This document shows, piece by piece, positions 1-5,895 of a DNA stretch of 14,008 bases. Position numbers and translations under genes: made by a program. Source of the stretch: JBAXTZ01 sp037129925. GTDB taxonomy: Bacteria; Bacillota; Negativicutes; JBAXTZ01. Numbering within the stretch: position 1 is the first letter of the stretch; each line of letters starts with the position of its first letter. The notes below the pieces were generated by a model, which was not told where the DNA came from, did no database searches, and saw only the letters and a list, made by a program, of their open reading frames with translations. The stretch is from contig JBAXTZ010000064.1 of assembly GCA_037129925.1 (NCBI GenBank), positions 1-14,008 of the forward strand. The letters are read 5' to 3'.

Positions 1-799
1 AGATAGTAACGTCGAAGGCTGACACGGACCGTGAGAGCGGCGTGCGCCTTGGTTCTACAGAAAAAGCCGGGCTGTGCAAACGGTCGGGTTGTGTGGAATA
101 AGAGTGTTGCGACAATCATCTTCGGGATTAGGATTTGATACCCTATACCCTAGACAGAGATTAACGCCCTGGAATGACGAGTTGGTGGCTGACATAGCCA
201 ACAGTTGAATGAGCGCTGCGAGGTAAGCGATCGCAGAAGAGCCGCAGGGGACTGAGTCTGACCCTGGTTACAGTGAGAGGCAAAGCTGTAGCAGAGAGTA
301 GCGCCGAGATGAGAGCTAAGACACTCACCGGTAGCACAAGACGAGCGTGTCGAAGGCAGTTGGCGCAAGCTGACAGAGCCGGATACGAAGATACGAGCGA
401 ATCATCGGATACTAAAGCTGCGTGAAAGCGTAGAAGCGATAAAGATTAGTATTCAGTCGGAAGCAAAACTGACTAAGCTTTTGGAACAGGCAATGATGGT
501 CAAGGAATAGTCATTGCAAAGTAGAGCAGGACACCTAAGACAGTGACTGCGGCAACGAAAGTAATGCAACCACCGTAAACGCGAGCTAACAAAGTGAGCG
601 GTGAGTAGATCCGATTGGAGAGCGCCAGTCGGAGCCAACGTAAGCTGAGACGAACAACCGTCCGGCTCGATGAGAACGAGACGTATCAAGTACCCGGGAT
701 GTTCTGATGGAGTACAAGCTCTGATCAGAACACCACCGAGGGAAAGTTCATAACGAACACGAAGATGACCGCACGGCGATGAGCCGGAGCGGTTTTTTT
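1..799 (+). ncRNA. Candidate giant structured non-coding RNA (GOLLD/ROOL-like in size and context; class not established)
   Basis: No ORF with a credible start, ribosome site or protein-like composition covers this stretch. It is U-poor and purine-rich on the plus strand and full of short local stems. Examples are CTGCGA 216-221 with 231-236, CAGGG 245-249 with 262-266, CTGCG 418-422 with 429-433, a 7-bp stem 490-496 with 511-517, an 8-bp stem 611-618 with 625-632 (one G-U), and an 8-bp stem plus bulge plus 4 bp at 701-731. It ends in a strong intrinsic terminator at 768-799. No promoter is visible, so the 5' end may lie before the window. Known bacterial RNAs of this size include GOLLD, ROOL and OLE; the first two sit in phage or prophage DNA, and a phage-type repressor and HicAB lie next door. 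Assignment to a class is inference; a new class is possible. A group II intron was considered, but no domain V or intron-encoded protein was seen. Confidence 0.6.
768..799 (+). terminator. Rho-independent terminator of the large RNA
   Basis: Stem CCGC (769-772) pairs with GCGG (789-792), continued by CGGC (774-777) with GCCG (783-786) around the loop GATGA, and is followed by seven T residues (793-799). It marks the 3' end of the structured region and fixes its strand as plus. Confidence 0.85.
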
Positions 800-829
800 G
801 GTTGTGGGGACATATGAAGTTTATTTTAG

Positions 830-858
830 CAGCGACGCTTTGATGCGCGCTGTTTTTT
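830..858 (+). terminator. Second rho-independent terminator before hicAB
   Basis: CAGCG (830-834) pairs with CGCTG (848-852), and CGC (836-838) with GCG (845-847), leaving one bulged A and a six-base loop. Six T residues follow (853-858). It lies 31 bp after the first terminator and insulates the hicAB promoter from upstream transcription. Confidence 0.75.
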
Positions 859-888
859 GTGATTAAAGCGAAACGAAAATGTGAACGT

Positions 889-917
889 TTGACAATACGT
901 ATTGTTACGTATATAAT
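889..917 (+). promoter_or_regulatory. hicAB sigma-70 promoter with palindromic operator
   Basis: A perfect -35 TTGACA (889-894) and perfect -10 TATAAT (912-917) are separated by 17 bp. The spacer holds a perfect 12-bp palindrome, CAATACGTATTG (893-904), and a second TACGTA palindrome at 906-911, the two centred 10 bp (one helical turn) apart. HicB-type antitoxins usually autorepress their operon, so this is the likely HicB or HicAB operator. The neighbouring XRE/S24 repressor is an alternative binder, because a TACGTA palindrome also occurs near its own gene. Confidence 0.8.
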
Positions 918-1116
918 GAGCAATATCGGGAGGACGTCTGTCTGGAAAGAATTGCTGAAGAAGTTGAAACAGGATGGTTGGACGCAAGATCACGTTAATG
1001 GATCGCACCACATTATGATCAAGGGCGGCCAGACGCTCTCGGTTCCGGTTCACGGCAACAAAGATGTTCCGCCCGGAACGCTGCACAAGTTACTAAAGCA
1101 GGCTGGTCTTAAATAG
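916..1116 (+). CDS. hicA: HicA-type mRNA interferase toxin
   Basis: Small basic protein of the HicA (YcfA-like) family, which adopts a dsRNA-binding-like fold and cleaves mRNA in the cytoplasm when not bound by HicB. The family signature is clear: a leading helix ending in KQDGW, the catalytic-histidine motif NGSHHIM, then the VPVHGNKDVPPGTLHKLLKQAGL tail typical of HicA, split here as VPVHGNKD and PPGTLHKLLKQAG. The start is a puzzle. The first in-frame ATG (916) lies inside the -10 box, and the longer GTG start at 859 lies upstream of the promoter. A GGGAGG at 928-933 points to a start near 940, where the in-frame codon is GTC, or to TTG at 952. Family alignment also favours about 940. The stop is followed after 8 bp by hicB, whose ribosome site overlaps this stop. 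The toxin identity is secure; the N-terminus is not. Confidence 0.88.
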   Translation: MSNIGRTSVWKELLKKLKQDGWTQDHVNGSHHIMIKGGQTLSVPVHGNKDVPPGTLHKLLKQAGLK

Positions 1117-1124
1117 GAGGTTTC

Positions 1125-1511
1125 ATGAAAAACTATGTATATCCCGCAGTTTTCAGTAAAGATGATGATTGCATTGCCGTGGAGTTTCCAAACTTGCCGG
1201 GATGTTTGACTTTCGGCGAGTCTTTTGAGGATACCGTGAATATGGCAAAAGATGCGATGGCCGGTTGGATTGTTTCTCAGGAAAACATGGGAAATGTTAT
1301 TCCAGCGCCATCCATGATAACCGCCAAAGAAGGTGAAACTATTATGTTAGTTGAGTTTGACAGCGTTGAATACCGTCGCAAGCATGAACGCAAGGCGGTT
1401 AAGAAAACCTTGTCGATACCGCAGTGGTTAAATAATCTTGCTGAACGCGAGGGTGTGAACTTCTCGAATGTTTTGCAAGTTGCCTTAAAAGAAAAATTAC
1501 ACGTCAGCTAA
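1125..1511 (+). CDS. hicB: HicB-type antitoxin with ribbon-helix-helix C-terminus
   Basis: 128-residue antitoxin. Residues 1-60 match the HicB partial RNase-H-like fold (YPAVFSKDDD, then VEFPNLPGCLTFG and a helix with AKDAMAGWI), which binds and blocks HicA. Residues about 90-125 (KTLSIPQWLNNLAEREGV, then FSNVLQVALKEKL) look like a ribbon-helix-helix DNA-binding domain, so the protein should also autorepress the promoter at 889-917. It has an excellent AGGAGG (1115-1120) that overlaps the hicA stop, giving tight coupling that favours antitoxin supply. The gene order toxin then antitoxin is the usual hicAB order. The pair typically stabilises mobile or accessory DNA, in keeping with the phage-type repressor next to it. 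Confidence 0.92.
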   Translation: MKNYVYPAVFSKDDDCIAVEFPNLPGCLTFGESFEDTVNMAKDAMAGWIVSQENMGNVIPAPSMITAKEGETIMLVEFDSVEYRRKHERKAVKKTLSIPQWLNNLAEREGVNFSNVLQVALKEKLHVS

Positions 1512-1542
1512 TTCGCGCCTCGGCTAATGTCGGCGTGTAAGC

Positions 1543-1577
1543 AGCTAACCACGGGCTTCTCAAGGCGCTGGTTGGCT
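1543..1577. other. Long stem-loop between hicB and the convergent repressor
   Basis: AGCTAACCA (1543-1551) pairs with TGGTTGGCT (1569-1577) over nine bases including one G-T pair. No T-run follows on the plus strand, so it is not a standard intrinsic terminator for hicAB, though it could stabilise the 3' end of that mRNA or limit convergent read-through. Confidence 0.45.
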
Positions 1578-1601
1578 CTGCTTTACTGCTCAATGTGCAA
1601 C

Positions 1602-1625
1602 AAAAAAGCTCTCCACAGGAGAGCC
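1602..1625 (-). terminator. Rho-independent terminator of the S24 repressor gene
   Basis: Read on the minus strand, GCTCTCC and GGAGAGC (1618-1624 and 1608-1614) form a perfect 7-bp stem around a three-base loop, followed by six T residues (complement of 1602-1607). It lies 25 bp after the repressor stop codon. Confidence 0.88.
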
Positions 1626-1649
1626 AATTACAAGTGAAAAATATAGTGG

Positions 1650-2255
1650 TCAGACCTTAACAATTTTTAGGACAACTGTCCCGGCTACGAACACATCGGT
1701 CGCCAACACAATTTCAGGTCGGGCGTTACTGCCCGATAACAAAGTAAGCTTATCGCCGTCGCGGTAGGCTTTTTTTATTTGGACATGTCCGTTGCGGACA
1801 ATGATAACAACTGCGCCATCCGTGAACTCCGTTGAATACCTTGCTATTACTACGGTACCGATTGGGTATGACCGCATAGAATTATCTTTGACCACGTATG
1901 CAAAGTGTTTATCATCGTTAAATGGCATTGCCACCGGATACACATCAGATATGTCGAGTTGTTTGGATAGTTCCTGCTCCGGGGTAATCGAGGATAACAT
2001 CGGAATGAATACGTCAGGAGTATAGCTGGCAGTAGCTGTTTCCTTGATAACGAGCCCGGCTAACTCCAGCAGATGTTCCTGTTCAATGTTGAGGTGCGGA
2101 GCCAGCTTGCGTAAGGTATCAGCCGATGGCTGCCTGTGCTTGCCGCTCTCAATACGTGACAGGGTTGCGATTGTGACACCACTTTTTATAGACAGCTGAC
2201 GCAGCGACTTTATCCCGGCTGCCAACCGTAATTCTTTGATTTTTCTACCGATCAT
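1650..2255 (-). CDS. XRE-family repressor with LexA/CI-like S24 domain
   Basis: 201-residue phage-type repressor, reading from the ATG at 2255; a longer TTG start at 2273 would add six residues, and its GGAG may itself be the ribosome site. Residues 5-55 form a Cro/CI helix-turn-helix (LRQLSIKSGVTIATLSRIESG). Residues 115-195 resemble the S24/LexA autoprotease fold, with candidate catalytic Ser126 (KDNSMRS) and Lys161/162 (VQIKKAY), a spacing close to that of LexA. The usual Ala-Gly cleavage site is not visible in the hinge (about 75-112), so RecA-stimulated self-cleavage is uncertain. The gene is convergent with hicAB and divergent from the response regulator. It probably binds the ACGTAA-rich region just upstream of its own start. 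Likely a prophage or island regulator; the target genes are not proven. Confidence 0.88.
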   Translation of the reverse strand: MIGRKIKELRLAAGIKSLRQLSIKSGVTIATLSRIESGKHRQPSADTLRKLAPHLNIEQEHLLELAGLVIKETATASYTPDVFIPMLSSITPEQELSKQLDISDVYPVAMPFNDDKHFAYVVKDNSMRSYPIGTVVIARYSTEFTDGAVVIIVRNGHVQIKKAYRDGDKLTLLSGSNARPEIVLATDVFVAGTVVLKIVKV

Positions 2256-2308
2256 AATTTTTACGCGCTCCAAGTGTTTTACTCAATTGTAGAACGCCCA
2301 TTGCGCTA

Positions 2309-2387
2309 GCGTAATTGTACGTTAAAGTAAATGTAATAACTTGTGAATAAATATCTTTACGTAAACGTAATATAAGCGTATTATAAT
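2309..2387. promoter_or_regulatory. Divergent control region with ACGTAA-like half-sites and a -10 box
   Basis: Between the repressor and response regulator genes lies an AT-rich patch with repeated (A/G)(C/T)GTAA-like words, with GT cores at about 2311, 2321, 2333, 2343, 2361, 2367 and 2378, and a perfect TTTACGTAAA palindrome at 2356-2365. A consensus TATAAT sits at 2382-2387 on the plus strand, though a good -35 at 17 bp is lacking (TTTACG at 2356 is 20 bp away). ATTGTA at 2314-2319 gives TACAAT on the minus strand as a possible repressor -10. Likely operator(s) for the S24 repressor; the binder is inferred. Confidence 0.5.
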
Positions 2388-2393
2388 ACCATT

Positions 2394-2530
2394 CACTATG
2401 ATCGGCGAAGAGGGTGTTAGCGGCTGTAACCGTTCACGCAAGATGATGACGGAAAACGCGGCATGATCAGCGCAACAGCGGTAAGAAATACTGGTCAGTT
2501 AAAACGGAGTGCGCACGCTGGTTTTTTTTG
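2394..2530 (+). ncRNA. Possible leader RNA or small RNA upstream of the response regulator
   Basis: Transcription from the TATAAT at 2382-2387 would give an untranslated stretch of about 135 nt before an eight-T run at 2522-2529. The run is preceded by small or imperfect stems: AGTG 2508-2511 with CGCT 2516-2519, and AACAGCG 2474-2480 with the region 2516-2523. TGATC near 2399 and GATCA near 2465 could close an upstream fold. This could be an attenuator or a short sRNA. The terminator stem is weak and no known riboswitch was recognised. The remaining 2531-2590 holds only the 5' leader and GGGG ribosome site of the next gene. Confidence 0.3.
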
Positions 2531-2590
2531 GTGTCTCGGCAGGATTATGTCGTTTTATTCCGACCATATTAACAGCATTAAGGGGACGTT

Positions 2591-3298
2591 ATGAACAAAA
2601 TCACAATTCTGTTGGTAGAAGACGACCCGGGTATTTCCAACATGCTTAAAGACTATTTGGAAAGCAATGGCTTTGAAGTTGTCGCAGCCTATGACGGTGA
2701 AGAGGGCTTGGCATTGTTTGAATCCGTGCAGCCAAAGTTGGTGATACTGGACGTTCAATTGCCAAAGCTAGTTGGCACCGAGGTCTGCCGGATTATTCGC
2801 AAGACATCGAATGTGCCGATTATCATGGCAACTGGGCTGGGTGAAGACATTGACAAGATCCTCGGCTTGGAACTTGGCGCTGATGATTATCTGGCCAAAC
2901 CGTTTCATCCACGCGAGTTGCTGGCACGGATGCGGAATGTGTTGAAACGCTGCTATTCCGGTGATGTGCAGCCAACGGAATCAGCTCCAGTCGTGCGGTT
3001 TGCCTTGGATTTTCATTCGCGTGTAGCCAAACTGGACGGCGTGGTTGTTAAGTTTACGCCTACGGAATTTAAGATTCTGGAGACTATTGCGGCGAACTCA
3101 ACCCGGGTACTCAAGCGTGCTAAACTCGCTAATCTGGTACTGGGTATTTCCTCTGACGGTTGCGAGCGGACAATTGATGCCCACCTTGCCCGAATGCGTA
3201 AAAAGCTTTTCGAGCTCGATGCTAAAACCGAATTCATTGAGACAATAAGGGGCTTCGGTTATAAAATAGTCCCAGATGGTGTTGCCAAAAATGATTAA
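2591..3298 (+). CDS. OmpR/PhoB-family response regulator
   Basis: 235-residue DNA-binding response regulator. The receiver domain (1-118) has acidic residues D11/D12 (LLVEDDPG), phospho-acceptor D54 in LVILDVQLP, T81 (MATG) and K103 (LAKPF). The C-terminal winged helix (about 135-232) carries FTPTEFKIL, the recognition-helix region RTIDAHLARMRKKL and the IRGFGYKI wing. It has a GGGG ribosome site six bases before ATG. The 3' end overlaps the kinase gene, so the two are cognate. Regulators of this family bind pairs of direct repeats about 11 bp apart; five such repeats lie just after the operon at 4473-4527, which nominates the adhesin operon as its target. The sequence is closest in feel to BaeR-like regulators, but the stimulus is unknown. 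Confidence 0.96.
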   Translation: MNKITILLVEDDPGISNMLKDYLESNGFEVVAAYDGEEGLALFESVQPKLVILDVQLPKLVGTEVCRIIRKTSNVPIIMATGLGEDIDKILGLELGADDYLAKPFHPRELLARMRNVLKRCYSGDVQPTESAPVVRFALDFHSRVAKLDGVVVKFTPTEFKILETIAANSTRVLKRAKLANLVLGISSDGCERTIDAHLARMRKKLFELDAKTEFIETIRGFGYKIVPDGVAKND

Positions 3299-4376
3299 AC
3301 TAAACGAGTTGCCGTTAGTTCAGCGGATGCGAATATTAATGCAGGTTGCCATAATGATCAATCTGACGCTTAGTTTTGTTGTAGTCGTTATTATTATTAT
3401 GAGCTACTATTTACGGCGAGTTGCATTCTCGGCCATCGAGGAAATCGTGATGCGCGACTATTTTGACATAGTTTTGCTATTTGTCGCAGCAGTAAGTGTG
3501 GCAATATCGCTCGTAGTTGTTTGGAAATTGTTGCCAACTATTGATAAAGCGTTGAAGCGAATTAATCGTGCAATCAGCTTGATCAAGACCGGCAAATATA
3601 CGCCAAACAAACTTAAGTGGCAAGATCCGGGCATCGCCGAACTGTTCGGGAATATCGATACACTGGTTGTGGAATTGGAAAACAGCCGCAAGGCACAAAA
3701 GAACCTGATCGCCGGGATAGCGCACGAGTTGAATACCCCGCTTACCACAATGCGCGGGCATATCGAAGGAATCGCTGACGGGACTTTCGAGGCGACTGAA
3801 AATCGGATTGAGATTATCGAAGCGCAGATCGAACACCTGCAAAATATGGTACGAGACTTGCTGGACATTTCCCAAGCCGAGGCCGGGACATTGCGATTGC
3901 AGAAAACTTTGGTAGATAGCAATGCAGTACTGGCGCAGTTAGTCGATTTTTTCGAACCACTGCTGCAAGAAAAGGGCATTACCGTAGCCTGTGCATTTAG
4001 CGAACCGGCTGCAATTATCCGGGCTGACGAGCAGCGTTTGAAGCAGATATTTATTAATTTGCTGACTAACGCTATCCGCTATACTAATGCTGGTGGAACA
4101 ATCGTAATCAAAACTAAAACCCGCAGGTTGTTTGATAAACGCTATCTGACCGTCGTCGTCAAAGATAGCGGTATAGGGATTGCCACAGCTGATTTGCCGC
4201 TAGTATTTGATTATTTATTCCGTGCCGAGCAATCACGCAGTCGAGCGACTGGTGGACGGGGTATTGGCCTAGCATTGGTAAAACAACTGGTGGCAGCACA
4301 CGGTGGACGAATTTTCGTGAGCAGCGTATTGGGGAGTGGTTCAAGTTTCAGCGTTATCTTGCCAAATATTGACTGA
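3276..4376 (+). CDS. Membrane-bound sensor histidine kinase
   Basis: 366-residue kinase that autophosphorylates and passes phosphate to the response regulator encoded just upstream. Two membrane helices (about 20-46 and 63-86) flank an external loop of only about 17 residues. Next come a HAMP-like linker (87-140), the H-box with His150 (AGIAHELNTPLTT), the N-box (NLLTNAIRY, 261-269), G1 (DSGIG, 297-301) and G2 (GGRGIGLAL, about 327-334). All catalytic motifs are intact. The tiny periplasmic loop implies sensing within the membrane, through a partner protein, or from inside. The start at 3276 overlaps the regulator by 23 bp; an ATG at 3291 (8-bp overlap, ATGATTAA) is equally plausible, and neither has a clear ribosome site. 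A terminator follows at 4415-4444. Confidence 0.95.
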   Translation: MVLPKMIKLNELPLVQRMRILMQVAIMINLTLSFVVVVIIIMSYYLRRVAFSAIEEIVMRDYFDIVLLFVAAVSVAISLVVVWKLLPTIDKALKRINRAISLIKTGKYTPNKLKWQDPGIAELFGNIDTLVVELENSRKAQKNLIAGIAHELNTPLTTMRGHIEGIADGTFEATENRIEIIEAQIEHLQNMVRDLLDISQAEAGTLRLQKTLVDSNAVLAQLVDFFEPLLQEKGITVACAFSEPAAIIRADEQRLKQIFINLLTNAIRYTNAGGTIVIKTKTRRLFDKRYLTVVVKDSGIGIATADLPLVFDYLFRAEQSRSRATGGRGIGLALVKQLVAAHGGRIFVSSVLGSGSSFSVILPNID

Positions 4377-4414
4377 ATTAACAGACATTACAATTGAATA
4401 TTTTCACAAAATTG

Positions 4415-4444
4415 ACCGTCCGGTAGTAATATTGGGCGGTTTTT
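4415..4444 (+). terminator. Rho-independent terminator of the two-component operon
   Basis: ACCGTCC (4415-4421) pairs with GGGCGGT (4434-4440), seven pairs with one G-T, around a 12-base loop and followed by a T-run (4440-4444). It separates the two-component genes from the downstream repeat-controlled promoter. Confidence 0.8.
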
Positions 4445-4472
4445 GTATTTGTTTATGAAGTAATTTACAAAT

Positions 4473-4548
4473 GTAGGGTAAAAGTATGCTAAATGTATGC
4501 AAACCGTATGCAAACTGTCACCAAACTGCAACATTTGGTTGTTATACT
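4473..4548 (+). promoter_or_regulatory. Promoter with five tandem 11-bp repeats and extended -10
   Basis: Five head-to-tail 11-mers run without a gap from 4473 to 4527: GTAGGGTAAAA, GTATGCTAAAT, GTATGCAAACC, GTATGCAAACT, GTCACCAAACT. They end at the place where a -35 would sit. An extended -10 (TG at 4540-4541, then TATACT 4543-4548) follows, and no TTGACA-like -35 is present. OmpR/PhoB-family regulators bind 11-bp direct repeats overlapping a weak -35, so this looks like an activator-dependent promoter for the response regulator encoded at 2591. The repeats are seen directly; the identity of the binder is inferred. Confidence 0.75.
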
Positions 4549-4623
4549 TAGAATATAGGGACTTACAAAAAGTAATTAATACTTCCGCGTACCAAACAAA
4601 TCAGACGCTCAGGAGGCGAAATT

Positions 4624-4899
4624 ATGAATGTTGACTTAAGTACGATAAAGATTGTGCAGAACCGTTTCAAGTTATTGCGGCAGGCCGCGAACTGGACCTC
4701 GCAACAAGTTGCGGATGAATTAGGGATAACCCGCCAGACGGTGGCTTGTATCGAAGGGCATAAAGCTCCGTTGACCAAATCAAATTGCATCGCCTTTTTG
4801 GCAATATTAGAACACCGTTCAAAAGAGGTGCCGGATTTAATGGACATTGTGCGGGTGGTGATTGACAGGAATCGAAAGCAACACAACATCTTTTCGTGA
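4624..4899 (+). CDS. Small XRE-family (Cro/CI-type HTH) regulator
   Basis: 91-residue single-domain DNA-binding protein. Residues about 11-65 match the XRE helix-turn-helix: FKLLRQAANWTSQQVADELG, then ITRQTVACIEGHKAPLTKS, with the family's usual Q/T/E positions. There is no effector or oligomerisation domain beyond a short basic tail. AGGAGG stands eight bases before the ATG. It is the first gene after the repeat-controlled promoter and is followed by the secreted coiled-coil protein and the adhesin, so it may tune that operon or its own promoter. The direction (activator or repressor) cannot be told from the sequence. Confidence 0.9.
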   Translation: MNVDLSTIKIVQNRFKLLRQAANWTSQQVADELGITRQTVACIEGHKAPLTKSNCIAFLAILEHRSKEVPDLMDIVRVVIDRNRKQHNIFS

Positions 4900-4910
4900 G
4901 ATTGAGAGCA

Positions 4911-5030
4911 ATGAAAAGTTCTCAAAAGAAGCCGGGCAGAAAACAGATTTTGAACAAGCTAATACAACAATGGGGGGATAATGAAAAGAACATTCGTAGC
5001 CATTACATTAATCTTTGTGCTGCTGAGTAG
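4911..5030 (+). CDS. Possible small overlapping ORF (39 codons)
   Basis: An ATG at 4911 opens a basic 39-residue reading frame starting MKSSQKKPGRKQILNKL and overlapping the first 50 bp of the next gene in another frame. A GAGAG lies six bases upstream. The N-terminal half is outside any other gene and has a plausible basic amphipathic composition; the C-terminal half reads through the neighbour's signal-peptide code. It could be a coupling or leader ORF, or chance. Confidence 0.2.
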   Translation: MKSSQKKPGRKQILNKLIQQWGDNEKNIRSHYINLCAAE

Positions 5031-5793
5031 CCTAACCGCATTGGCGCAGGAACCAAATCAATTGTCGGTATTGCAGGCTGACATTAGCAACTTTGTAGCA
5101 AAACTTGCCGCCAACAATAAAGATATTGAAAACACCGATGCGCAGCTACATAGTAGAGAAAGCGATTTTGCAAGTTTGAAAGCGCAACTGAGCACAGCTA
5201 TAACTGATACCGATATTGCGCAAACTAAGTATGACCGCGCCTACTATAATCCCGATATGTTTACTGATGAAGTGAATAATCAGTTGAGACATAGTTTGAT
5301 CGCTGCTAAGGACAAGGTGAATCAAATCAAAAATAGTATATCCAATGCCAGAACGGAAATTGCAAAATTAAACAGCTTAATTCTAACCCTAAGAGCGCAA
5401 AACTCCGAATATCGAAAGCACATACAAAATGCACAAGCTGAGATGTTTGACATCCAGTTCAAGTCCCCGACTTGGGTTGAGGGCTACGGCGAATCCATTA
5501 TGGATGAAAACGCATCTGTAAAGTCCTGCCGCCAACTGGCACGCCTTAATGCAATGCGTGATGCTACTGAAAAGGCTGGAGCGATGCTTATCAGCTCAAC
5601 TACCGTAGTTCAAATGAATCAAGTCGTCAAAGACGAAATTAAAGCCAAAAGCCAAGTGCAAGTGTTAAGTGAAGATGTCAGCGAAAGCTATGGTAAAGCG
5701 CAACAAGTAAGTTACGGCGAGTACGGCAAGTTTGTCTGCAAAGTCCGTATCCAAATTCAAAATACCAGCAGTTACAATCCTTATCGCGAATAG
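4981..5793 (+). CDS. Secreted coiled-coil protein with FlgT_N/LPP20-like domain, paralogue of the adhesin N-terminus
   Basis: 270-residue exported protein. Residues 1-22 are a signal peptide with cleavage after ALA. Residues 25-155 are heptad-rich and predicted coiled coil (QLSVLQADIS, KLAANNKDIE, ARTEIAKLNSL). Residues 165-260 (WVEGYGES, ARLNAMRDATEKAG, VVKDEIKA, YGKFVCKVRIQI) resemble the FlgT_N/LPP20-type periplasmic domain. Cys183 and Cys253 may form a disulfide. The whole protein aligns gap-free with residues 1-270 of the adhesin encoded next (154 of 270 identical by hand count), both reaching NPYRE, where this one stops. This points to gene duplication and suggests that the two interact in the periplasm. 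GGGGGG precedes the ATG closely. The domain name is by motif resemblance only; the molecular role is unknown. Confidence 0.85.
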   Translation: MKRTFVAITLIFVLLSSLTALAQEPNQLSVLQADISNFVAKLAANNKDIENTDAQLHSRESDFASLKAQLSTAITDTDIAQTKYDRAYYNPDMFTDEVNNQLRHSLIAAKDKVNQIKNSISNARTEIAKLNSLILTLRAQNSEYRKHIQNAQAEMFDIQFKSPTWVEGYGESIMDENASVKSCRQLARLNAMRDATEKAGAMLISSTTVVQMNQVVKDEIKAKSQVQVLSEDVSESYGKAQQVSYGEYGKFVCKVRIQIQNTSSYNPYRE

Positions 5794-5895
5794 TTATTCG
5801 TAGGAAGTTCGAGAGTAGATTTACCGATTTTATAGCCAGCTCAAGCGACATAAAAATTGTTTGAATTCGGGGAAAATATTTTATGGGAGTTAATA

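Noticed and set aside
1..799. Group II intron or its remnant
   Set aside because: No domain V-like hairpin, no reverse-transcriptase ORF and no convincing intron boundaries; the region ends in an intrinsic terminator instead.
814..840. Nine-codon ORF MKFILAATL after a GGGG between the two terminators
   Set aside because: It runs into the second terminator hairpin and is too short to separate from chance.
859..915. Longer hicA start at GTG 859
   Set aside because: It lies upstream of the perfect promoter, overlaps the end of a terminator and adds residues not typical of HicA.
150..923. Minus-strand open frames of 72 and 156 codons over the large RNA region
   Set aside because: Cys/Ser/His-rich, low-complexity translations without ribosome sites, lying antisense to hairpin-rich sequence. 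Open frames are expected here because the plus strand is U-poor.
3458..3979. Minus-strand open frames across the histidine kinase
   Set aside because: Antisense to intact, motif-bearing kinase code; no start context.
4473..4527. CRISPR array
   Set aside because: The 11-mers are contiguous with no spacers and sit in a promoter position, so they are regulator binding repeats.
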